Positions 1-5,008 of a stretch of DNA of 6,431 bases are shown here, piece by piece. The stretch comes from Bifidobacteriaceae bacterium (GTDB lineage: Bacteria > Actinomycetota > Actinomycetes > Actinomycetales > WQXJ01): the NCBI GenBank assembly GCA_031268115.1, contig JAIRXV010000414.1, positions 1-6,431 on the forward strand, given 5' to 3'. Every line of letters starts with the position of its first letter. Position 1 is the stretch's first letter. A program made the position numbers and the translations under genes. The notes under the pieces are model-generated. The model had not been told where the DNA came from and made no database searches. It was given only the letters and a program-made list of their open reading frames with translations.

Positions 1-438
1 GTCTATGACTGGCTTTCCGCAACGCCTACGCATGGTGCTATACGTTTCAATCCGCTTGTTAGCGGTCGGCCGTGTATGATGCCGAATTACAAAAACCTGC
101 CCGGCGCGACTGCGTTTCAATCCGCTTGTTAGCGGACGGCCGGGTACGACAAGAAGCTGCATGGATTGGCGACGCGATTTTGGCTGAGTTTCAATCCGCT
201 TGTTAGCGGACGGCCGGGTACGACGTGGACAAAGGAGGACTAGTCCAATCATGATTGATGTTTCAATCCGCTTGTTAGCGGTCGGCCGGGTACGACGATA
301 AACTATCGAATTGCACATGAAAGGATGGTGGTTTCAATCCGCTTGTTAGCGGTCGGCCGTGTACGACTGGAGACGTTCCTCGCACCAAAGGTTGGCGAAT
401 AGTTTCAATCCGCTTGTTAGCGGACGGCCGTGTACGAC
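1..438 (-). CRISPR. CRISPR array, 6 full 37-nt repeats plus one partial
   Basis: Full repeats lie at 44-80, 114-150, 188-224, 260-296, 331-367 and 402-438. Positions 1-9 match the last nine bases of a repeat with two changes. Spacers are 10-43, 81-113, 151-187, 225-259, 297-330 and 368-401 (34, 33, 37, 35, 34, 34 nt). On the plus strand every repeat starts GTTTCAATCC, and its first 22 bases are invariant. These include the inverted pair CCGCT/AGCGG around a TGTT loop. On the minus strand the repeat begins GTCGTAC and ends in the hairpin followed by ATTGAAAC, the classic eight-base crRNA 5' handle, so transcription is inferred to be leftward. The changed repeats (1-9 and 44-80) are at the far left, as expected of the leader-distal end, and the cas2 remnant on the right is on the same strand. 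The layout suggests type III or a type I-B/I-D-like system; with no effector gene in view the subtype is open. The array continues left of the window. Confidence 0.97.
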
Positions 439-671
439 CCTACCTCAGATTTGGTGGTTCTGATCAGGGTGGATGCAGGGTCGATGCACAGTTCGTGCGG
501 GCCGGTTGGGTTCTTAGGAGGGGGCCGGACGCATGATTGGGTGTTTTGGCTGGTTAGGGGAGGCGCACAGTTGGGCGTGTTGACTGCGTTCTGCGCGCAG
601 GGTGCGGGCGGTCGACTGGGGCGCTGCGCACGTGGGTTGATTGTTGTTCTTTCGGGTCATAGTGCCGCCCT
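439..671 (-). promoter_or_regulatory. Probable CRISPR leader
   Basis: This stretch lies between the last intact repeat and the stop codon of the cas2 remnant, which is where a leader belongs if the array is read from the minus strand. It contains no further repeat copy. The open frames crossing it on both strands are short, change frame relative to each other and have no recognisable protein character. A TATAAA hexamer read on the minus strand at 676-671 overlaps the cas2 stop and could be a -10 element, but I see no convincing -35 at the right spacing. The leader role is inferred from position and array polarity. The exact boundaries and promoter are not visible. Confidence 0.6.
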
Positions 672-926
672 TTATAGAGTGGTAGGCCATGCGTCTTCTT
701 GTCCGAGGCTGAGATGCGGTTCGCAGCGGGTGCAGCATTGCCCGAAGACGATCGGCGAGTCAGCGGCTGGGTCGATGATCGCTTCGGTTTCGACGGTCGT
801 CTTGGCAAGTTCGGCGTGGTCCTCGATCTGACAGATGAAGACCGAGTACTGGATGCGATGTCCCCAGCGTTGGAGGCGGGCAGCGAGGCGCTACCGGCGA
901 GAGTCCGACGGAATGTCGTAGGCCGC
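672..926 (-). pseudogene. cas2: cas2 remnant, no start codon and an internal stop
   Basis: Read on the minus strand, the frame gives AAYDIPSDSRR, a stop, then RLAARLQRWGHRIQYSVFIC and, further on, VFGQCCTRC, ending with TAA at 674-672. This is the Cas2 pattern: the first strand with the YDI motif, the arginine-rich turn, the YGxRxQYSVFxC segment, and a Cys-containing last strand. About 84 codons are recognisable, close to the usual Cas2 length of 85-100. Cas2 forms the Cas1-Cas2 integrase complex that inserts new spacers. Two lesions are visible. TAG at 893-891 replaces a residue in the RRxRLA stretch, where one substitution from a Lys or Gln codon would do. Upstream of the YDI motif, the frame back to TGA (974-972) has no ATG, GTG or TTG and no hydrophobic first strand. 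No cas1 precedes it. It sits next to the leader on the same strand as the array, the normal place for cas2. The family call is firm; non-function is inferred from the two lesions. Confidence 0.88.
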
Positions 927-1205
927 GCGGTGGGGGGCGGCCGGTGAATTGCGACCTGAATTGCCTACCAGTCAGATTTTGAAAGAATCCGCGTCATTTC
1001 ACCAGCGGCATCCAAGCTGCCGTGGCATCCCACGGCCAGACCCCGACTGATCGGTTAGATCTTGGATCGCCGCCGGGATCGGCCAACGCGTTCGGACCGT
1101 GGCGATCGTTCGCTGGCTTGGGCGCCGCCCGCCGGGGGGACCCAAAACCGGCCCGAGTCCGCGCGGCACTCCCGTTCTGTGCCCGTTCGGCCGTACCGTG
1201 GGACG
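927..1205. other. Gene-poor junction between the cas2 remnant and the phosphotransferase
   Basis: No gene is supported here. In a complete locus cas1 would be expected on the minus strand, but I see no Cas1-like sequence in any frame. Two small structures are present. One is a perfect hairpin, GCCGTGG at 1019-1025 and CCACGGC at 1030-1036 with loop CATC, without a T-tract. The other is a direct repeat of TGAATTGC at 945-952 and 957-964. The long open frames that cross this part on both strands are GC-driven and give Arg/Pro/Gly-rich nonsense. The promoter of the phosphotransferase gene presumably lies here, but no clear -35/-10 pair stands out. Confidence 0.6.
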
Positions 1206-2726
1206 GTGGCTCCCGCACTGACTCCTTACGCGATGGCCGCTCTAGCGACGTACGCGGTGCCGGACATCGACATCGTGGCCGTGCGCGGCGATCGCGAAGG
1301 GGCGGACTATTCGTTCGCGATGGCCGAGGATTCCGACGGCCGCTTTTGGGTGGTGCGCGCTCCGCACTCGGCCGCCGCCGGTGCGGGCCAGGAGGCGGAG
1401 GTGATTCTGCTGCGTTCCCTGGCGGCGGCATCGGCCAGTGGAACGTTGCCGTTCGAGGTTCCGCGCCCCAGAGGGTTCGCGCCGTTGGCGGACGGTGGCC
1501 GGGCAATGGTCTACCCGGCTCTTCCGGGAGATCCCGTGGTGATGGAGCTCTTGGAACCGGGTCCTGGCCTGGCAACAAGCATTGGGCGGGCGCTGGCCGC
1601 TCTCCACGAGATTGCGCCCGGCGTGGTGGAAGCGGCGGGATTGCCCGCGTACACGGCTTCGCAGTACCGGCGCCGGCTGCGTTCCGAAGTGGACGATGCC
1701 GGCCGGACGGGATACGTCACGTCTCGCCTGATCGACCGCTGGCTGGGGCGGCTTGAACTGAGTGAGTCGTGGCTCTTTCAGCCGGTTGTGATCCACGGCG
1801 ATATGGCACCAGATCACATGTTGGAAGAGCATGGGCGCGTGTCCGCGATCTTGGATTTCTCCACGGTCCAAGTCTCGGACCCGGCCGAAGACTTGGCGCC
1901 GATGCTCGCTGCCGCGAGTCCCAAGGCCGCGGAGTCCATCCTCGACTCCTACAGCACGCACCGTCACGGGCTCAACGATCCTCACCTGGCCGCGCGCGCC
2001 GAGTTCCTGGCCGAGCTTGCGGTGGCCCGTTGGCTGCTGTTTGGGATGCGACACGAGGACCCCGCCATCGTCAGGGACGCCCGGGCCATGCTCGCGGATC
2101 TGGACAAGGCGGTGGCCGAGCAGGAGCACCACGCCGAGTTGGCCCGACGTGAGGCGGAACGAAAGGCCCACGATGCGGCGGAGCGCCGCGCCGCCGCCGA
2201 GCGCGCCAGCCTGCGGGCCGATCGCGAGACCGCCGAGCGCCGCGCCATCCAGGATGTCTCGCTTACCGCGATCATCGAGCTCGATTCCGAACCTGGAACG
2301 GAGTCGGGTCCCGTGCGTGCGCCCGAACCGGGACCTGAGTCGAACCAGGACTCCGGTAAGGACTTTGCCCCTGAGATCCCGTCGGAGGGGTCCGGGTCAG
2401 GCGATCTTTGGCCGAGGAGTCGGCCGCGCGTTCCCACTTGGGAGGAAGCCGACACTGCGGAGCGTTCACGCCTGCGCGCCGGTCCTAAGGCGTCGGCCAA
2501 GGCCGGAGCGGCGAGCGCCACCGAAGAGGCAGACGCGGCGAGCGGGCCTAAGCCCAGGGGCGAATCTGACCCAATTCTCGATTCGAAACCCGCCGAGGAA
2601 CCGGAGTCCGATTCGGTGGCCGATCCCGCCGACCAGTTGCCGCCAACCGATTTAGATCAAGCCGAAGGCACCTTAGAACCGTTGAAGCCCGATTCGGCGG
2701 CCCCTGGCCGGCCTCGACGCCCGTGA
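1206..2726 (+). CDS. APH/Mph-like phosphotransferase with long acidic C-terminal tail
   Basis: The protein has 506 residues. It belongs to the kinase-fold phosphotransferases related to aminoglycoside and macrolide 2'-phosphotransferases, which move a phosphate from a nucleotide to a hydroxyl group; the substrate here is unknown. The catalytic loop is HGDMAPDH at 197-204 (Asp199 likely base, His204 in the metal-binding Asn/His position). The metal-binding Asp217 is in LDFSTVQVSDPAEDLA. FWVVRAP and a following acidic helix form the N-terminal nucleotide site. GTG at 1206 is chosen because the resulting N-terminus (APALTPYAMAALATYAVP) resembles the usual family start. Codons further upstream give Arg-rich sequence, and ATG at 1233 is the alternative. 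No strong ribosome binding site precedes either. Residues of about 295-350 are a charged Ala/Glu/Arg helix, probably coiled coil. About 355-506 is Pro/Glu/Ser-rich and probably disordered. Many such proteins are annotated as macrolide phosphotransferases, but nothing here shows antibiotic resistance. I associate the family with actinobacterial UvrD-type helicase genes, and none is seen here. The gene reads away from the CRISPR remnant. Confidence 0.85.
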   Translation: MAPALTPYAMAALATYAVPDIDIVAVRGDREGADYSFAMAEDSDGRFWVVRAPHSAAAGAGQEAEVILLRSLAAASASGTLPFEVPRPRGFAPLADGGRAMVYPALPGDPVVMELLEPGPGLATSIGRALAALHEIAPGVVEAAGLPAYTASQYRRRLRSEVDDAGRTGYVTSRLIDRWLGRLELSESWLFQPVVIHGDMAPDHMLEEHGRVSAILDFSTVQVSDPAEDLAPMLAAASPKAAESILDSYSTHRHGLNDPHLAARAEFLAELAVARWLLFGMRHEDPAIVRDARAMLADLDKAVAEQEHHAELARREAERKAHDAAERRAAAERASLRADRETAERRAIQDVSLTAIIELDSEPGTESGPVRAPEPGPESNQDSGKDFAPEIPSEGSGSGDLWPRSRPRVPTWEEADTAERSRLRAGPKASAKAGAASATEEADAASGPKPRGESDPILDSKPAEEPESDSVADPADQLPPTDLDQAEGTLEPLKPDSAAPGRPRRP

Positions 2727-2886
2727 ATAGTTGGCCGACGGCCGCAAGAGCTCGCCAGCACGAAGCCTTGACCAGCTGAAACGCGCCTGTCGGCATCTCT
2801 GCCGGTGGCATTTCCCCAACCGTCCCGGGTCGAGTCCGTAGGTGGCCGACTGGCGAACGAGAGTCCGGGTTCGGGAGGGTCGCCGG
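2727..2886. other. Intergenic stretch after the phosphotransferase
   Basis: No gene is supported here. The minus-strand open frames that cross it continue into fucU and look like shadows. It contains the hairpin described separately at 2787-2808 and otherwise leads into the operon promoter. Confidence 0.6.
2787..2808 (+). terminator. Weak hairpin, possible terminator of the phosphotransferase gene
   Basis: CGGCA (2791-2795) pairs with TGCCG (2800-2804) around a TCTC loop. The stem can be extended outward to 2787/2808 only through G-T pairs. It is followed by CATTTCCCC and not a clean T-run. The position, 60 bases after the stop, suits a terminator, but the stem is weak. Confidence 0.25.
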
Positions 2887-2908
2887 TATAGTTGATGCAA
2901 ACGATTAC
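2887..2908 (+). promoter_or_regulatory. fucU promoter -10 box with LacI-type operator
   Basis: TATAGT at 2887-2892 is a good -10 hexamer; no clear -35 is seen 16-18 bases before it. Starting four bases later, GCAAACGATTAC (2897-2908) has the imperfect symmetry with a central CG typical of LacI-family operators. Its location over the expected transcription start would let a repressor block initiation. The same element, inverted and with 10 of 12 bases identical, recurs at 3405-3416 just after a second promoter, which strengthens the call. The regulator gene is not in the window. Confidence 0.65.
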
Positions 2909-2927
2909 TAGGGTAAAGAACCCCGCC

Positions 2928-2935
2928 AAAGGAGG
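2928..2935 (+). promoter_or_regulatory. Ribosome binding site of fucU
   Basis: AAAGGAGG lies seven bases before GTG at 2943. It decides the start: the longer frame opening at 2892 begins upstream of this site and inside the promoter-operator region. Confidence 0.88.
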
Positions 2936-2942
2936 CCGGCAC

Positions 2943-3353
2943 GTGCTCAAAGGCATTCATCCGCTCTTGACCGGAGAACTGTTGCAGGCGCTCGATTCAC
3001 TCGGCCACGGCGATACTGTCCTGGTCGCGGACGCGAACTTTCCGGCCAGACGCATCGGCCCGACCATCGACATGAAGGGTGTCGGCGCGCCGGACGCGCT
3101 CGCCGCGATTCTGACGGTGCTTCCGCTCGACCACGCCGAGGCGGCCATCGCGATGAACCCGCCGGGCGGACAGGAACCCCTTGTGCTGAGCGAGCTTCGC
3201 AAGGCGCTTGGCGCTGGGCGCCGAGTTGAGCTGGTCGAGCGGTTCGCGTACTACTCGGTCGCGGCGAAAGCGCAGTTGATCGTGCTCTCGGGTGAGCTGC
3301 GACCCTACGGAAACCTCATCGTGACCAAGGGAACGGTGAACGAGTGGCCGTGA
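2943..3353 (+). CDS. fucU: FucU/RbsD-family sugar mutarotase
   Basis: The protein has 136 residues, close to the roughly 140 of E. coli FucU. FucU and RbsD interconvert anomers of free sugars in the cytoplasm: L-fucose for FucU, and pyranose/furanose forms of D-ribose for RbsD. The N-terminus MLKGIHPLLTGELLQAL is typical. The family's His22 and Asp30 are present in GHGDTVLVADANFP (21-34). ERFAYY (99-104) and the YGN motif at 122-124 complete the active-site signature; ERFAxY is more FucU-like than RbsD-like. The GTG start is fixed by the ribosome binding site at 2928-2935. It is the first gene of a plus-strand sugar operon and stands 82 bases before the SIS-domain isomerase. A LacI-type operator sits in its promoter. 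L-fucose and D-arabinose share the configuration of C2 to C4, so D-arabinose is a plausible substrate in this context. The family call is firm; the substrate is inferred. Confidence 0.92.
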   Translation: MLKGIHPLLTGELLQALDSLGHGDTVLVADANFPARRIGPTIDMKGVGAPDALAAILTVLPLDHAEAAIAMNPPGGQEPLVLSELRKALGAGRRVELVERFAYYSVAAKAQLIVLSGELRPYGNLIVTKGTVNEWP

Positions 3354-3373
3354 GCGTCATCGTCCTCCTTGCG

Positions 3374-3416
3374 TTGACACGAGCGTGACACCCGCCTACC
3401 CTGAGAAATCGTTTAC
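3374..3416 (+). promoter_or_regulatory. Second promoter with LacI-type operator, before the SIS gene
   Basis: TTGACA (3374-3379) is a perfect -35 hexamer. Exactly 17 bases later TACCCT (3397-3402) keeps the key -10 positions (TA at the start, T at the end). GAAATCGTTTAC at 3405-3416 lies over the expected start point. Its reverse complement, GTAAACGATTTC, matches the operator at 2897-2908 in 10 of 12 bases. The last three genes of the operon could therefore be transcribed from here under the same repressor as fucU. Confidence 0.68.
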
Positions 3417-3417
3417 T

Positions 3418-3425
3418 GAAGGAGG
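3418..3425 (+). promoter_or_regulatory. Ribosome binding site of the SIS-domain isomerase
   Basis: GAAGGAGG ends ten bases before GTG at 3436. It argues against the longer frame opening at 3385 (GTG), which lies between the promoter hexamers and upstream of this site. Confidence 0.82.
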
Positions 3426-3435
3426 TTGTGCCACT

Positions 3436-4050
3436 GTGTGCGATGACGCCGAAGTCGCTCAGGGAACGGCCGCCGCGCTCAAGGCAATCACCATCGAAGG
3501 TGAGGCCGTCTTGGCCGTCGCGGCGCGCGTGCGGGACGCACTGCCCCGCGCCTTGGATATCCTCTCGGCCTGCCAGGGCCGGGTCTTGATCTCTGGCCTG
3601 GGCAAATCGGGACACATCGGCGCGAAGATCGCCGCGTCCCTAGCGAGCCTCGGCACGCCCGCCTTCTTCATCCACCCGACCGAGGCCCTGCACGGCGACT
3701 CTGGGATGGTGACTCCGAACGATGTCGCCGTGTTGATCGCCAAGTCGGGGACAACGGCCGAGGTTGTCGCGTTCGGGCGCATCGTCGCCTCGATGGGCGT
3801 CCCGATTATCGCGTTGACCTCCGGACTCGACTCGCCGCTGGCCGACATGGCCGAAGTGGTCCTAGATATCGGTGTCGCCCGCGAGGCCGACCCGCACAAC
3901 TTGGCGCCAACGGCTTCCGCCGCGACCACCCTCGCTGTCGGGGACGCGCTCGCTGTCGGGCTATCAGCGGTGCGGCAGTTCACCCCCGCCCAATTCCATG
4001 CCCGGCACCCAGGCGGTGCGCTGGGACAACACCTAGCCGGAGCTGAGTGA
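3436..4050 (+). CDS. KpsF/GutQ-type arabinose-5-phosphate isomerase, SIS domain only
   Basis: The protein has 204 residues forming one SIS (sugar isomerase) domain. KpsF/GutQ/KdsD enzymes interconvert D-arabinose 5-phosphate and D-ribulose 5-phosphate. Visible signatures are GLGKSGHIGAKIAASLASLG, HPTEALHGDSGMV, SGTTAEV, EADPHNLAPT and FHARHPGGALGQ. By my reading Lys57, His86, Glu109, Glu150 and His191 line up with Lys59, His88, Glu111, Glu152 and His193 of E. coli KdsD at a constant offset of two, so the active site looks complete. E. coli KdsD has about 330 residues with two C-terminal CBS domains; this protein ends right after the SIS domain at TGA, so allosteric CBS control is absent. In Gram-negatives the product feeds Kdo/LPS synthesis, which a Gram-positive would not need, so a catabolic role is more likely. 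It has its own promoter and ribosome binding site, and its stop is seven bases before the kinase start. A different phosphosugar substrate cannot be excluded. Confidence 0.85.
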   Translation: MCDDAEVAQGTAAALKAITIEGEAVLAVAARVRDALPRALDILSACQGRVLISGLGKSGHIGAKIAASLASLGTPAFFIHPTEALHGDSGMVTPNDVAVLIAKSGTTAEVVAFGRIVASMGVPIIALTSGLDSPLADMAEVVLDIGVAREADPHNLAPTASAATTLAVGDALAVGLSAVRQFTPAQFHARHPGGALGQHLAGAE

Positions 4051-4057
4051 GGCCGCC

Positions 4058-5008
4058 GTGGAAAAGAATGGCGGGGTCTGCGTACTTGGGGCCTTCATGA
4101 TGGATTTCGTTGCGGATGCGCCACGCCGCCCGAACAGGGGCGAGACGCTGGTCGGCACCAGGTTCGCCATGGTTCCAGGGGGCAAAGGCCTAAACCAGGC
4201 GGTCGCTGCCGCTAGGGCTGGGGCGGATACTTCGATGCTCGGTCGCCTTGGCGATGACGACTTCGCAAGGACCTTTCGTTCGCTCATGGCGGCGGAAGGG
4301 ATCGATCAATCGCATGTTCTGACCGACCCAACGATTGGCACCGGTGTTGGCATGCCTTTGGTGGAACCCGATGGCCAGAACTCCATCGTGATTATTCCAA
4401 GGTCGAACCGCGCCATCGCTCCCTCCGACATCTGCGCGGCGGCCGCGCTGATCGGGGAAGCGTGTGTGTTGCTGCTTCAGCTTGAGTTGCCTGTCGATAC
4501 GGCCCTGGAGGCCGCCCGGGCCGCCCGCTCGGCCGGCACGCGGGTCATCCTCAACCCCGCTCCCTACCATTCGATCCCACCGGACCTGATCGAAATGGTG
4601 GACGTAATCGTGCCCAACGAGAATGAGTTCGAGGCCTGGCGGGAGGCGCCCACGAGCGATCTCGAATCGCTCCTGCACCGTGCCTCGGAGTCGGCCGAAA
4701 ACACTTTCACGGACATCATTGTCACTGTCGGGGCGCGCGGTGTCGTCGTGGCTCCCCAAGGCGGTGAGCCCATTCACCTCCCGCCCCACACCGTGACAGC
4801 TATCGATACTGTCGGAGCTGGTGACGTCTTCTGCGGCAATGTCGCGGCCTCCCTTGCCCGCGGAGACGGTCTGACTGAGGCCGCTCAAGTCGGCAACGCG
4901 GCCGCGGCCCTCGCAATCACGCGGCGCGGTGGTGCCACGACTGCGCCAACGCTCGCGGAAACGCGGCAATTGATCCACGCTGGCGTGCCCCAATATGCGG
5001 CCGGCTAA
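4058..5008 (+). CDS. Ribokinase-like PfkB-family sugar kinase
   Basis: The protein has 316 residues, close to ribokinase (about 309). Ribokinases phosphorylate the 5-hydroxyl of a pentose with ATP in the cytoplasm. Asp16 in LGAFMMDFVADAP is the substrate-binding Asp of the first strand. GGKGLNQAVAAARAG starts at 41 and is the first PfkB signature. LQLELPVDTAL, NPAPYHSIPPDLIEMVDVI and PNENEFEAW follow the ribokinase order. DTVGAGD (250-256) is the second signature, with the anion hole and catalytic base Asp256 (Asp255 in E. coli RbsK). The GTG start lies seven bases after the isomerase stop; GAGTGAGG is a weak ribosome binding site, so translational coupling is likely. Its last codons overlap the start of the GH116 gene. 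It groups with ribokinase more than with fructokinase or adenosine kinase. With the isomerase next door producing or consuming arabinose 5-phosphate, D-arabinose is a reasonable substrate; ribose is the main alternative. Confidence 0.9.
   Translation: MEKNGGVCVLGAFMMDFVADAPRRPNRGETLVGTRFAMVPGGKGLNQAVAAARAGADTSMLGRLGDDDFARTFRSLMAAEGIDQSHVLTDPTIGTGVGMPLVEPDGQNSIVIIPRSNRAIAPSDICAAAALIGEACVLLLQLELPVDTALEAARAARSAGTRVILNPAPYHSIPPDLIEMVDVIVPNENEFEAWREAPTSDLESLLHRASESAENTFTDIIVTVGARGVVVAPQGGEPIHLPPHTVTAIDTVGAGDVFCGNVAASLARGDGLTEAAQVGNAAAALAITRRGGATTAPTLAETRQLIHAGVPQYAAG

Noticed and set aside
225..259. Spacer 3 contains AAAGGAGG followed 12 bases later by ATG, like a translation start
   Set aside because: It is a spacer between two repeats, so any start signal would belong to the captured foreign DNA; the spacing is also long. 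It may hint at a phage gene start as target but cannot be tested here.
671..676. TATAAA on the minus strand as leader promoter -10
   Set aside because: No -35 hexamer at 16-18 bases and it overlaps the TAA stop of cas2, so a chance match is likely; mentioned but not called.
514..738. Minus-strand open frame of 74 codons in the leader
   Set aside because: Overlaps the cas2 C-terminus in another frame, composition is Arg/Pro/Ser-rich, and no family is recognisable.
430..831. Plus-strand open frame of 133 codons running from the last repeat through the leader into the cas2 region
   Set aside because: It starts inside a CRISPR repeat, has no ribosome binding site, and its right part is antisense to the recognisable cas2 frame.
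699..947. Plus-strand open frame of 82 codons
   Set aside because: It is the antisense image of the cas2 remnant; only the minus strand gives family motifs.
1019..1036. Perfect seven-pair hairpin, considered as a terminator
   Set aside because: No T-tract on either side in either direction and no gene clearly ending at it; kept only as a note in the junction entry.
1242..2171. Minus-strand open frame of 309 codons
   Set aside because: Shadow of the phosphotransferase gene; the plus strand carries HGD and DF motifs in a coherent order, while the antisense product is Arg/Gly/His-rich.
4329..4339. CAACGATTGG inside the kinase gene as a third LacI-type operator
   Set aside because: It lacks the AAACGATT core shared by the two promoter sites and lies in coding sequence without a promoter.
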